DNA of 64,000 nt from Panopea generosa (taxonomy: Eukaryota > Mollusca > Bivalvia > Adapedonta > Hiatellidae), in contig CM055908.1 of assembly GCA_029582155.1 (NCBI GenBank), positions 16,293,352-16,357,351 on the forward strand. Direction: 5' to 3'. This document shows, piece after piece, positions 1-43,429 of this stretch (within the stretch, counting starts at the first letter, position 1; every line of letters starts with the position of its first letter). The notes beneath the pieces were generated by a model that was not told the origin of the DNA, did not search any database, and worked only from the letters and a program-made list of their open reading frames with translations. The position numbers and the translations under genes were made by a program.

Positions 1-1649
1 TTATACCAAAATTACAAGCATATTTTGGTTGTTTCAAGACAGTCTGTGGAAAACGTCACACAATTTTGATAAACTTTATGATATCAAATATCGCCGGGTA
101 ATTGCGCTTTAAAAATCAATATTAATTAAATTATATTTCACAGATGAATACAGAGGTAGACAGTAGAATGGGTCTGAAAACAGGCTTGTCAAGATTATGT
201 AAATGCATCTCTATCGAGATGTCAAACTATGGTATTATGGTAATATGGTGCGCCTAGCTACAATGCAAACCATAGATACAATATCAAGGCCTCTGTCAAA
301 CCAATAAGTTTGGTGTCGACCATGACTTATATACTATGGAATTACATGCAACACATCTGGACAGGGTGGACAAATGTACATACATGGACTGATAGCTTTA
401 TATGAGTAGGATCCAGTTAAGGATTCATGACTACTCCCATGCTATATAAAAGACAGATTTAAATACCCGTTGGTTATACAAAAATTAGCAAAAAATTGCT
501 TTTTTTTGTACTGTAATTTTTTATTATATAATTCGTATTGTTAAACCGTTTGGAATACCTGGTAGAAATAAAACTTGGTATAATAATTCTTTTATTTGTG
601 ATATTAAAGGCTGGGTTTTCGGGGGAAAAATGTCGTTACTTTTTCATGGTGAAAAGTCAAATGTATGAATTGAAAAGATCTCTGTAATAATTTTTGTTTG
701 TCTTGATCATTTATTCTTAATATAATTGTATCTTATTCTTCTTACTACTTTTGTCTTTGATTAATTTAGAACTTTATCATGTTAAAAATAATGTTAAAAT
801 CAATCTTTTTGGTGGAGATCCTCTATATTATTGTAATGACATAGAAAAACTCCCCATTTATATAGCTTGTATAATATGCATTGTTTTTTTGTGGTTTTTA
901 TATGCTCCATGTTATACATACTTACAATATTATATTAAAAACATGCATGTAAATTATTTGTACGGTTTGTTGGGGGATGGCCCACCCCGACCCCCACAGA
1001 CCTATTACGGGGTGATTAAATGGGTCACCATATTTTTGGTGACTGAAATTATAAAAAAAAGATAAAACGAATAAGTAAGTCAAATATAGTTTTATATAAA
1101 ACGGTAAATGACTGATTAATTGAATAGTTAGCATCATTTTTATGCCATCGAGGGCTAACTGACGATCAGTTAACCTAATCCCTGGATCAGATAAATTGAT
1201 TCAGACTGAACCATCCTAGTTGATTGAAAACTACGAGTAATAATCAACGCCAACTTTGGTCAACTTTGTTTTAAAATCATATATATCATGTGTATAAGTT
1301 ATGTAAAATGTATGTTCGATCCGGTCCTGTGTAGATCCAGCGACTTAATTACGTTTAAATGTGTCACTGGTAGATATATAATTTATGACAAATATATGTC
1401 CGGTTCGGTTCGATTTCTTCAGTTTCGTCCATTTGGGTCCGATCCAGATTATTCGCAAAATCTTTTTTTGGCTTGTTATTGATATGAGAGGCAAAATATA
1501 AAACGACTAGTGCAACGTTCTTCGGATGTTACAAGTATTCACGAATTTCAGATCGTTTTGAAAGACAAACAAGTTTTAATCAGGTGTTCAGATGTGTGAA
1601 ACTGCTAATCTGACACATTTTAAACTCCTCTTAATTTAATATTTTCGAA
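1..1649. other. Upstream flank of DDX41; no gene recognised
   Basis: AT-rich DNA with only short reading frames that show no recognisable domain or codon pattern. The last 150 bases or so before the proposed ATG at 1650 probably hold the 5'UTR and promoter of DDX41, but I see no convincing TATA box or initiator. A 5'-truncated minus-strand SINE tail lies near 1121-1192. Confidence 0.6.
1121..1192 (-). repeat. SINE tail fragment (family B, 5'-truncated)
   Basis: Read on the minus strand this matches the 3' part of the SINE copies at 11043, 23323 and 26112, including the shared blocks GGTTAACTGATCG and GCCCTCGATGGCATAAAAATGATGCTAA. The tRNA-like head is absent, as expected for a 5'-truncated retrotransposed copy. 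Confidence 0.65.
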
Positions 1650-33397
<31,748 letters not shown>

Positions 33398-33896
33398 ATT
33401 GAAATATCTCTAACTGTGGAGAGACATTGTGAATACCTGCACTGGAAACTACTCGACTGTGCTATGTCTGTCTTTAAGTGCAGATAAACTACATTGACAT
33501 AGGCAGTGCACTCTCTCTTTATCATTAAATCTATCACAATAACTGAAAATCTCTCGCTAAATTGACATGGGCATGCGGCGTTGTATTAAGTATATTTGGG
33601 ATATTACGTTACTGATTGAGAGGCACAGCTGAGATAGTTTGTGTCCATATTTACTATTGATGCTCAGTGCTTGGACTTTAAGGAGCTGCTCTCTTTTTTA
33701 AATGCAGCATGTAATTCATCTTGGATTTTCAAGTTCAAGGACAGTGCTTTTAAAGCACATCAAAGAACCACATATAAAATATGATACTTATCTTAAAGAA
33801 AATGTCAGCATCAAGATGATAGTTGCATAGATAATAATTAATATCAATATCACCATAAGTATCATCATCAGTATCTTAATCATTTATCATAATAAT

Positions 33897-33911
33897 CACC
33901 ATACATCATCA

Positions 33912-33942
<31 letters not shown>

Positions 33943-34090
33943 CCACCATTATCATCATCATTATCATCATCATTATCAACATCAACATCATCACTATCAA
34001 CATCATCATCATCACCACCACCATTCTCATCATCATTATCATCATCATCATCATCATCATCAACATCATCATCACTATCACAGTCATCAT
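33897..34090. repeat. CAT/ATC trinucleotide microsatellite in the 3'UTR
   Basis: About 190 bp of interrupted CAT repeats with CAC and AAC variants. It would be transcribed in the DDX41 mRNA if the polyadenylation site at about 34200 is used. Confidence 0.92.
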
Positions 34091-34179
34091 CGTCATCATA
34101 CAGAAGTGACACTGGAATGTTGCTTGTTGAACATACATGTATTTAAAGAAAACCAGTACTGTACAAATTTATTCACAAG

Positions 34180-34185
34180 AATAAA
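34180..34185 (+). terminator. Candidate polyadenylation signal of DDX41
   Basis: AATAAA about 780 bases after the stop, followed by a T-rich stretch. It is the first canonical hexamer I see in the 3'UTR. Confidence 0.55.
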
Positions 34186-34200
34186 GTTTTATATTTATGG

Positions 34201-36538
34201 TAAAATATTTGTAGTGTATTGAAATACCTAGTTTATAAAGAGATCAGCATATTGTTAAAACATAACTATTTTTAAACGTTGGCTCTCTGTTAGGAGAGGT
34301 TTTGATTTTTAAAGAGCAATTGTTAATCAGTTCCCTCAAGAGAATAGTTAGTTTTACTGACCAAAAGGCCATACTGACTTATGCTACAGTGCATTGTTTT
34401 TTATTCAGTCCAATATTTAAAGTTGATTTTTTTACAAAAAAAAACCCCTCAAAAACTTAAAAATCTTCTCAACAAATTTTGATAAATTGTTGTTTATAGA
34501 TTATTACGAAATATATTTATTTATAAAAACGATCCTGTCCTCTGGATATGATTTTAATAGTGATTAATCATTTTTTTTTATATAAAGGAACTGATTTTGC
34601 CTTAGTTTTCAGAGACATATTAATGGTTCAGATTTGTTGAATTGTTTGATATGGCTTCATTGACTTAAGGGGTCAGCAGACATCCCAAAAGGTTTAAAAT
34701 TGAGAATCTTCTGATTGAGAATTTTTATTCTCGAAAAGAAGATTTCTTAAAATTCTGAATTCTCAAAAAAATCTTCTTTTCAAGAACCAGTCAGTCAAAT
34801 GTATTTATATTTTGCATAATTATATTAAATATAAGTTAAGTCAAGGGTTTATGATGTAAAGGGTCCTTGTAAGGGGACTGGTTTTTTTTAAAGGAATGCT
34901 ATGGGAATATTGAAATACTCACATTTTCTCATCCATTTCTGCAAAATATTATTAAATTTGAGATTTGATACATGGTCTTGTCATAAAAAATTAGAGTTGG
35001 TCCATGAATGAGAATTTAATATCCATAAAGGGCCAGGCAAATTAGTAAATTCAGAAAATGGTTAAAAGAATTATTTTAGAAATACTAAAGGCACTACCAG
35101 AAATCTCAGACGTGTATGTTGAATGGCTACTAGCCTGCAGGTCAGAAACAAGATAAAACAAAATATATTTACAAAGGATAACAATAGTACATTTTGAGAA
35201 TATTAAAACAGGTTTTGACTTAAGAATGAATGACAGTTTATGTTTTTGATATATAACTGACTGGAAGAAATTCTAATGGGATATTTTAAACTTTTCTTGT
35301 TACAATGCCATTAAGTTCATATTTCTTAAATGTTCCACAAATTAAGTTAATTTTTATATTGATATTACTAATGCTCCCAGTTAAATCCCCAGCTTTTACT
35401 GCCAGGGTAGTAAATATTGTAAGAGGAGACAATCAAATTACAACGCTACATTAGGCTATCTGCTGATGTTGAATTAATACAGATCCATGTGTATAGAGTG
35501 TATCTCCCTTGAATTCCAATTTATTTTGCAGTTGGGAGTTAACAAACACATTTTGGAAATCATTTTTTTAACAATTGATTGTATCATCAATAATCTAGTT
35601 GTATACAAAATGATAACAAAAACAATGCTTTGATGACTGTGAAATTTTGAAAAAGGGTTCTCTGGTTTGAATCATGTACGAAATTATATAAAACTTGCCC
35701 GGAGTCATCTTGTGGCTTTTATATGACAGTTGGAGCTTGAAACCAAGACTTTATGCTGACAGATAAATTGCTGTTTCCATAGGTGTCGTGGATTTATGTA
35801 GTAGCAAAGTTCAAGCCTCTTACTGTATATAATAAGTTCATAAGGATTCCATGTTTATTTAAATGTCTACCACACACTATCATTGTTGGTTAACAATGCT
35901 GAAGCTATAAGTACGTTCATCAGTATAATTATCATATAACGGTCCTTAAGTCAAGTCTTATTGCCCCTAAAAATCAACAACACATACTGAATTACAGATA
36001 CAGTCAAAGGACACCGTGGTCAAAGGACAAAGTATGTTCGATTAATTAATCTCGTTAGAGTTATCAAAGGGAAAGCGTTACCAGTTTACATACTCTGCAC
36101 ATTTTAAGGTAATTCTAAAATTGCATTACCCAAAGTTGTAATTCATGTATTGCCCGGCGATTCCAATATAATCCAGCAATTCCAGTGTATCTGCACAACT
36201 AATTTGTTATTTGAGGCTGGTTAAAATAAGAATATTTTACTCAAGGTTGGAATTGGATATCTTTTGATGTTCCGTGCAAAAAAAGCATATTGGCATAATA
36301 TAAAAAAGGTATAATATGTTTATTTTTATTTACAGAGATTCCATGAGCGTCACTGTTTCCAAAAGCATATTCGTGGTTAATTTTGATTAATTTTTCATCT
36401 TGTTATCGTGTACATACCTCGAAACGTTTGATCAGACATACTGTCCCTAACGACCTTTATTGTCGACACACAAGCTAAACAATATTGTTGTGGAAAGAAA
36501 TGTAAACACAAGGCAAAACATGAAAACACAATATCGAG
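34201..36538. other. Intergenic region between DDX41 and the receptor pseudogene
   Basis: A diverged family D repeat occupies about 34360-35020; it contains self-complementary TTGAGAATC / TTCTCGAAAAGAAGATT segments. From 35020 to 36440 I recognise nothing. The last 100 bases are the decayed M4/3' end of the pseudogene. Confidence 0.5.
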
Positions 36539-37267
36539 CTAATTGACAATATCATCCCAAGTAATTTCATCTTTTTTGACAGAATCATCTGTCGCTGATA
36601 AAATATCGATTTCATCAGCTCTTGTTTCCCTCGAATCAGTTTCTGGTTGGACACTATTTTTGCATAAACCTCCCAATGGAGTCTTATGACGCAACATTTG
36701 TATCAACTTGTACAAACCAAGATAAAATCTGTTTATCGGATGCTTTTCAACAGTACGCACAGATATTCTCATTTCAACTAAGCACATGACCACGACGAAT
36801 ACACTTAAACAGTTCATAACCATCAAATAGACACTAAGTAGAGACGTAGTATCCGAGTTTTTAGGCAGCTCTGAAGCGATTATTCTAAAAAACATGGCAA
36901 GGGACAAAAATACAGTTACAGAATAGGATGCTCTCTCGCCAGAAGATATTGGCAAAACAAACATGGCTATATTCAACATTGTCGGCAAAATAATAGGGGC
37001 GATCACATTCATAAGATAAAACAGCGGCTTTCTCTTGAGGTTAATCGTAAAAATAACAGCAGCTTCGTCCATGTTTACTTCTCTACTTGAGGTTGATACA
37101 ATTTCCCGTCCCGAGTTTGGAACGTAATCTTCCAGCATTATTCCCTTGGGGCCTATATTTAGTTCTACCTCAGAATTTGCATTGCTCCATGCAGTGAACT
37201 TCAGAAAACATTCCTATGTGTCAAAAGGGAAGTAGGTTATATCAATACCGCATGTTGACTTGAATAC
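36539..37267 (-). pseudogene. Receptor pseudogene exon 4 (Cys loop, M1-M3)
   Basis: After TTTTTTCAG it reads VFKSTCGIDITYFPFDT, stop, ECFLKFTAWSN. It continues through KPLFYLMNVIAPI (M1), SSGERASYSVTVFLSL (M2), LLSVYLMVMNCLSVFV (M3) and HPINRFYLG. It ends at a stop where the intact paralogue starts M4 (NAFDVALFW). An M4-like remnant (DIVFSCFALCLHF) is faintly visible past the stop. Confidence 0.9.
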
Positions 37268-37324
37268 CTGAAAAAATACACCGACAGCAAAACAATAATT
37301 CAGATAATCAACTGAGAATTGCTA

Positions 37325-37505
37325 AGAACTTATTTATTTTACATCGATTGTAAAACTAGTTCCTACAACTTACACAAATCACTCTTTAAGTCTTCCATGG
37401 TAGAACCAGTACTAAGAAGATGCATAAAGTATTTTCCCCAAGGGCACTATACAAAGCAGTAGCGAAGCTGGGCCTGGTGCTCGACCATGCGCTCCAAACT
37501 CTTTA
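37325..37505 (-). repeat. tRNA-derived SINE, family C (degenerate)
   Basis: Contains TTTATTTTACATCGATTGTA, CATGGTAGAACCAGTACTAAG and CGACCATGCGCTCCAAAC. It lies next to a second copy in the same orientation, in the pseudogene's intron 3. Confidence 0.65.
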
Positions 37506-37529
37506 TTCTTCACTTTCATTTAAAGTCAG

Positions 37530-37735
37530 TTTAAACTTATATATTTTCTTCGATTGTGAAACAAGTTCTTAAACTTAGACAAATCATGTTTGAAGTCTTC
37601 CTTGGTATAAACAGTACTAAGCATATGGGGGAAAAGTGTCTTGTTCAAGGACACCACACATAGCCGTGGTGGAGGATTGAACCCATGGACCTCCGATCAT
37701 GGGTTCGGTGCTCTACCACTGGACCATGCGCTCCA
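37530..37735 (-). repeat. tRNA-derived SINE, family C
   Basis: A well-kept copy. On the minus strand the head is GGAGCGCATGGTCCAGTGGT, followed by AGAGCACCGAACCCATGATC, and the body ends near AGAACTTGTTTCACAATCGA. Confidence 0.75.
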
Positions 37736-37739
37736 AATT

Positions 37740-37830
37740 TACAGTCAAACCTGTGTAAGTGGTCACATGTTGAACAGCCACTTGTCTTAAGCAGCATCAT
37801 TTGCTATTTCGATTTTTTATGTTTTCAAAG
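37740..37830. mobile_element. Truncated family F MITE
   Basis: TACAGTCAAACCTGTGTAAG and TTGTCTTAAGCAGCATCATT match one half of the family F elements. The other end is missing. It abuts the family C SINE at 37530-37735. Confidence 0.5.
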
Positions 37831-38282
37831 CTTACATAATTATAAATGGGATGTATGCGCATATATCAATGCACGATAACTGGTTTATTGACCAGTATTT
37901 TCATACACAGTGAAGCGATACCTCTACGTTTATAACTCCCCTATCACCCCAAAAAAAAACAAAAAAAACAACAACAACAACAAAAAGCATAAACAAAACC
38001 AAGCTAATAACAACAAACATGTACACAAAACAACAATCCCAACCCCGAAATAAAATCCCCAAAATAAAACAGTACACATCCGCCTGGTAAAGTCAATAAA
38101 AATCACTTTTTCAGATCCAGTGATGTCTTATTGCTGTATATGCTTTGTCAGCCTCTGCAGCAAGAAATCACCATCTCCCATTTTGAAAATATAAGACATT
38201 TTAAGCGCAAGAAATGTCATATTGTTTCTGAAAAGGGGCATAACTATGTAGTGGGAGACTTTAGTTCTGTAACTAAGTCAGC
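37831..38282. other. Receptor pseudogene intron 3, remainder
   Basis: An A-rich CAA/AAAC microsatellite-like stretch at about 37948-38060. No other feature. Confidence 0.5.
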
Positions 38283-38410
38283 CTGAAATGTTGTCCATTC
38301 GACTATTCCTTCATCGCTGATTTACAGATTCAGGTAGGTTGATCCTAACCCAGAGAAGGACTTGAACGAGTTATCAAAGAGATGTCCGGTTTCCATATAT
38401 CATCTTGCGG
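38283..38410 (-). pseudogene. Receptor pseudogene exon 3
   Basis: Starts PQDDIWKPDISL after TATTTCAG, then shifts frame by one base and continues as NSFKSFSGLGSTYLNL followed by a stop. The donor position reads GCTGAC instead of GTATGT. Compare the intact PQNDIWIPDISLRNTYKSFT exon at 56349-56477. Confidence 0.88.
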
Positions 38411-39060
38411 CTGAAATAATATTCATAAAAGTCAAATACAATCATTTGTCTCAAACAGAGATATTTTATTAACCCTTCAATGTTCAACAACCTATTTATA
38501 ATATTGCATGGGCAATTACTCCTTTACAAAATAATTGTATCGCAGTGTAACTAGTATAAACAAAACATGGTTACCATGGTGACAGTGATGTAACTTATAA
38601 TCCGATACTACTGATTTTTTCAACTTTATTAAACAATTTTGTTTACTCAAAGCATTTGTTCATGTGGACATATTGAATAAAAACATAGTTACTTTTATTC
38701 TGACGGTTAGTGCTAATGAAAGTAACTTGGATGCAATATTTAAGATACAAATAAATATCGTAGGCTGTGTTTCACAATATAACTCCCGATAAAGGCCGCC
38801 GTAAGTAAATTTGACAGTATGTTCAAATTTTAATTGACGTTTAAATGATTGTATTTCAAGAAAATATACCATATTATGCATTATTCGAGCTAAAATTGAA
38901 TCCAATTAGCTGAATATTAAAACTTATTATGAAGATTTTTTTGCCACTGGTTATATTATCCTGACATGAAGCGTCACATAGACTCAGTCTGTTATGTTTC
39001 GATAAAAATGTCAATTCAACAAGATACATGTAACTATATGCATTTTTTATCATGATGTGG
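38411..39060. other. Receptor pseudogene intron 2, proximal part
   Basis: AT-rich sequence without recognisable features; the 37-bp array follows. Confidence 0.5.
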
Positions 39061-40720
39061 TTATACGAGTCTTTCCAAGAAATGGTAGGTTATTTCGTTA
39101 TACGAGACTTTCAAAGAAAGGGTAGTTTAATCCGTTATACGAGACTTTCAAAGAAAGGGTAGTTTATTCCGTAATACGAGTCTTTCCAAGAAAGGGTAGG
39201 TTAATCCGTTATACGACTCTTTCCAAGAAAGGGTAGTTTATTCCGTTATACGAGTCTTTCCAAGAAAGGGTAGGTTCATCCGTTATACGAGACTTTCCAA
39301 GATAGGGTAGGTAATCCGTAATACGAAACTTTCAAAGAAAGGGTAGGTTAATCCGTTATACGAATCTTTCCAAGAAAGGGTAGTTTCTTCCGTTATACGA
39401 GTCTTTCCAAGAAAGGGTAGTTTATTCCGTAATAGGAGTCTTTCTAAGAAAGGGTAGGTTATTCCGTTATACGATACTTTCCAAATATGGGTAGGTTAAT
39501 CCGTTATACGAGACTTTCCAAGAAAGGGTAGTTTAATCCGTTATACGAGACTTTCAAAGAAAGGGTAGTTTATTCCGTAATACGAGTCTTTCTAAGAAAG
39601 GGTAGGTTATTCCGTTATACGATACTTTCCAAGTATGGGTAGGTTAATCCGTTATACGAGACTTTCCAAGAAAGGGTAGGTTAATCCGTTATACGACTCT
39701 TTCCAAGAAAGGGTAGTTTAATCCGTTATACGAGACTTTCCAAGAAAGGGTAGGTTATTCCGTAATACGAAACTTTCAAAGAAAGGGTAGGTTAATCCGT
39801 TATACGAATCTTTTTAAGAAAGGGTAGTTTCTTCCGTTATACGAGTCTTTCCAAGAAAGGGTAGTTTATTCCGTAATACGAGTCTTTCTAAGAAAGGGTA
39901 GGTTAATTCGTTATACGACTCTTTCCAAGAAAGGGTAGGTTATTCCGTAATACGAGTCTTTCCAAGAAAGGGTAGGTTATTCCGTTATACGAATCTTTCA
40001 TAGAAAGGGTAGTTTCTTCCGTTATACGAGTCTTTCCAAGAAAGGGTAGTTTATTCCGTAATACGAGTCTTTCTAAGAAAGGGTAGGTTATTCAGTTATA
40101 CGATACTTTCCAAGTATGTGCAGGTTAATCCGTTATACGAGACTTTCCAAGAAAGGGTAGTTAAATCCGTTATACGAGACTTTCAAAGAAAGGGTAGTTT
40201 ATTCCGTAATACGAGTCTTTCTAAGAAAGGGTAGGTTATTCCGTTTTACGATACTTTCCAAGTATGGGTAGGTTAATCCGTTATACGAGACTTTCCAAGA
40301 AAGGGTAGGTTAGTTCGCTATACGACTCTTTCTAAGAAAGGGTAGGTTATTCCGTAATACGAGTCTTCCCAAGAAAGGGTATGTTATTCCGTTATACGAG
40401 ACTTTCCAAGTATGGGTAGGTTAATCCGTTATACGAGACTTTCAAAGAAAGGGTAGGTTATTCCGTAATACGAGTCTTTCCAAGAAAGGGTAGGTTATTC
40501 CGTTATACGATACTTTCCAAGTATGGGTAGGTTAATCCGTTAAACGAGACTTTCAAAGAAAGGGTAGGTTAATTCGCTATACGACTCTTTCCAAGAAAGG
40601 GTAGGTTATTCCGTAATACGAGTCCTTCCAAGAAAGGGTATGTTATTCCGTTATACGAGACTTTCCAAGTATGGGTAGGTTAATCCGTTATACGAGACTT
40701 TCCAAGTATGGCTCAATTTT
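39061..40720 (-). repeat. 37-bp minisatellite derived from receptor exon 2 end (main block, about 45 copies)
   Basis: Plus-strand unit TTATACGAGTCTTTCCAAGA then AAGGGTAGGTTATTCCG. Read on the minus strand, ATAACGGAATAACC and TTTCTTGG match the end of exon 2: intact paralogue ATATAATGGAATAACGGACC, then TTTTCTTG and the donor. In the array the donor GT has usually become GA. Subtypes (GAGACT, GAGTCT, GATACT) recur in a higher-order order. Confidence 0.88.
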
Positions 40721-40726
40721 ATACTT

Positions 40727-41800
40727 AAATTGAGCACACTATTTGAGTTAAAGTAAAATAGCAGTAATATTTTCGAGAAACCGGGCCCAGGTAAACAGAT
40801 TCTGCAAGAAGTTAAAAATGTTTATGACGATTCTTCTCCTTCCAAAGCTACTGTTTACAAGTGAGTAAACGTATTCGATAAGGGAGAATCTAGACTCCAA
40901 GACCTACCCCGTGTCGGGCGCCCCAAAACTACATTGGTGCTGCAGGAGCCATGGTAGCCGAAGACTCGCGCTATACAGTTTCTCAGATAGCTGCGTCATT
41001 GGGTATTTCATTGGGGATATTCACGAAATTCTGACAAAACACTTACAATTATCAAAGGTATGTGTACGGTGGGTACCCCATTTTCTGAACAAAGAGCAAA
41101 TGGCCAAACTGGTGAAATATTGTAAAGATCTTTTGAAAGTGTACAAAAAATGCTGATGAAAAAAGACTAAATGAGACCTGTTAAACGTGGATCTATTATT
41201 TCGAGACGGGTAAATAATAAACAGTGGATAATGACAAGAAAGACCGATTATAGCAAAACGAACTCAAAGTTCTCAACGTGTTTTATACACGATTTTCTTC
41301 AATACCAAAGGTCCTGTTGTGCAAATACCCAGTGCAACTGGCAGACCTGTTATTGGAAAATATTACGTTAAATTTCGCCCACGAAATGGTATGAGAGATA
41401 TCTCTCTTATCCATAACAATGCATCTGCACACAATATCTGCACACAATATCTGTACATGATATGAGTAATATTGTGCAGCAGTTTCTGCGGGACTAACAA
41501 GTGCAACACCCTCCATACTCGCCAGACCTGAGTCCCTGTGACTTCTTTCTCTTGTACTGAAAAATATGCTCGCTGGGTGTCGCTACAACTCAAGAAGCGC
41601 TCTTGGCAGTGATGTGTATCAGTGTTTGCAGAGAATACCAAGGGCAGACTACTCTGTGGCTTTCAGGTCATAGGTATCTCGGATAGGAAATGGCATTTCT
41701 GTTAAGGGAGAATAGTTGGAGGATTGATATAAGAATTTTGCCGTAAATCAGCTTTAGTCTTATTTTATAAAGCCAGTCTCAAAACTTATTAAATACCCCT
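40727..41800 (+). mobile_element. Dead mariner-type DNA transposon inserted in the 37-bp array
   Basis: Pieces of one transposase in several frames: SPSKATVYK and RLQDLPRVGRPKT (HTH region), SRYTVSQIAASLGISLGDIH, VRWVPHFLNKEQ, a HNNASAH relic of the HDNAxxH catalytic block, and HPPYSPDLSPCDFFL-like sequence with the last catalytic Asp. Many stops and frameshifts; no clear terminal repeats. The 37-bp array stops on its left and resumes on its right, so it inserted after the array formed. Confidence 0.85.
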
Positions 41801-41837
41801 AGTTTAAACTGATTTATTTTACTTCGATTGTGAACCG

Positions 41838-42234
41838 GTATAAGTATTTCCAAGAAAGGGTAGGTTATTCCGTTAGATGAGGCCTTCCAGGAAAGGGTAG
41901 GTTATTCCGTTAGATGAGGCCTTCCAGGAAAGGGTAGGTTATTTCGTTATATGAGGCCTTCCAAGAAAGGTTATGTTATTCCGTGATATGAGATCGTCCA
42001 AGAAAGGGTAGGTTATTCCGTTACATGAGACCTTCCAAGAAAGGGTAAGTTATTTCGTTACATGAGACCTTCCAAGAAAGGGTAGGTTATTCCGTGATAT
42101 GAGACCGTCCAAGAAAGGGTAGGTTATTCCGTGATATGAGACCGTCCAAGAAAGGGTAGGTTATTCCGTTATATGAATCCTTCCAACAAAGGGTAGGTTA
42201 TACCGTTATGAAGCTGTTATATATGAAGCATTAC
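41838..42234 (-). repeat. 37-bp minisatellite, second block (about 10 copies)
   Basis: Units such as TTCCAGGAAAGGGTAGGTTA then TTCCGTTAGATGAGGCC, 37 bp. The block runs directly into the true end of pseudogene exon 2 at 42235. It is separated from the main block by the mariner relic and a family C SINE scrap (41805-41835). Confidence 0.9.
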
Positions 42235-42359
42235 CAAGAACAGGCTGGTTATTCAGTTATATGTTGCACTATTCCAATTCAGATACTCGTGAGACCAAAA
42301 TAAAGACAGGTACCTGGATGTTGTAAGACTTTCATTTTGTTCATCAAACTCGATGATTG
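42235..42359 (-). pseudogene. Receptor pseudogene exon 2
   Basis: After ATTTTAG it reads AIIEFDEQNESLTTSRYLSL then FWSHEYLNWNSATYN, stop, ITSLFL, and GTAATG as donor. This is the ligand-domain strand region with the conserved W-x-x-x-x-L-x-W pattern. Its 3' end is the source of the 37-bp array that continues to the left. Confidence 0.9.
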
Positions 42360-42539
42360 CTAAAATGAAGATAATATGCATGAATAATATATGTATTAAA
42401 ACATTTATTTTTCCTCCTATAACTGACAAACTAAAAGAAGCTGAGAATAAGAAGTAAAATACGTCTGCTTCAACTAAACATGGATGATAAAACTTCGAAC
42501 ACTCTGAACCAAAATAAAGAGCCAAGCGTACAGGTACAC

Positions 42540-43140
42540 ACATTGGACATTTTTACTACTTGTACTTTAATTCACAAACACCCAATAATAACACGTGATA
42601 CTACTAGTACTTTAATTCTCAAACACCAAGTAATGACACGTGATACTACTTGTACTTTAATTCACAAACACCCAGTAATAACACGTGAAACTACTAGTAC
42701 TTTAATTCACAAACACCCAATAATGACACGTGATACTACTTGTACTTTATTTCACAAACACCCAGTAATGACACGTGATACTACTAGTACTTTAATTCAC
42801 AAACACCCAATAATGACACGTGATACTACTTGTACTTTAATTCACAAACATCCAATAATGACACGTGATACTACTTGTACTTTAATTCACAAACACCTAA
42901 TAATAACACGTGATACTACCTGTACTTTAATTCACAAACATCCAATAATAACACGGGATACTACTAGTACTTAAATTCCCAAACATCCAATAATGGCACG
43001 TGATAGTACTAGTACTTTAATTCACAAACACCCAGTAATGACACGTGATACTACTTGTAATTTAATTCCCAAACACCCAGTAATGACACGTGATACTACT
43101 AGTACTTTAATTCACAAACACCCAATTATGACACGTGATG
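42540..43140 (+). repeat. 45-bp minisatellite with a CACGTG in almost every unit (about 13 copies)
   Basis: Unit ACACGTGATACTACTAGTAC then TTTAATTCACAAACACCCAATAATG, 45 bp. Since 45 is divisible by three, long plus-strand frames (42480-42974 and 42993-43214) run through it, but they encode only the repeat. It lies in intron 1 of the receptor pseudogene. Confidence 0.9.
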
Positions 43141-43324
43141 ACGCATTTTACACGCATATACATGTATCATGTAAAACGTACAAACAATGTTTTAGTTTGT
43201 GGTTTTTGATGTAACAGTTAATAATAAAAAAAGAACCATTATATTTAGCAAATAAATGTAATTTTATATAAATTTCTTTGGCATAGACCAGCAAAAATTA
43301 AAAGTTCAGCTATTAAAAAATATT

Positions 43325-43385
43325 ATTTGCCACTTTGGAGATTCGAACCCACGGTCCCTGCAGCGTCAGCGCCTAGCATATTAAA
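43325..43385 (-). repeat. tRNA-like SINE scrap
   Basis: GATTCGAACCCACGGTCC with CAGCGTCAGCGCCTAGCAT resembles a reversed B and A box pair. Too short to assign to a family. Confidence 0.35.
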
Positions 43386-43429
43386 GTAGGAATAAAACAA
43401 AAATATATTAAAAAATAGTTTCAACACTG

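Larger units (their letters stand above)
33398..34200 (+). other. DDX41: DDX41 3'UTR
   Basis: Non-coding sequence after the stop, with a CAT/ATC trinucleotide tract at 33897-34090 and an AATAAA signal at 34180-34185. The long minus-strand Met- or Asp-rich frames here are trinucleotide artefacts. Confidence 0.7.

Noticed and set aside
751-1065. A 104-residue plus-strand gene upstream of DDX41
   Set aside because: AT-rich, low-complexity frame with no recognisable domain or splice partner.
33896-34138. Met-rich or Asp-rich minus-strand proteins
   Set aside because: Translations of the CAT/ATC trinucleotide tract in the DDX41 3'UTR.
36539-37138. A functional 199-residue channel gene
   Set aside because: It is part of a pseudogene exon: stops in the Cys loop and before M4, and damaged exons 2 and 3.
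42480-43214. Repeat proteins on the plus strand
   Set aside because: The 45-bp period is a multiple of three, so a frame stays open; no signal, start context or conserved domain.
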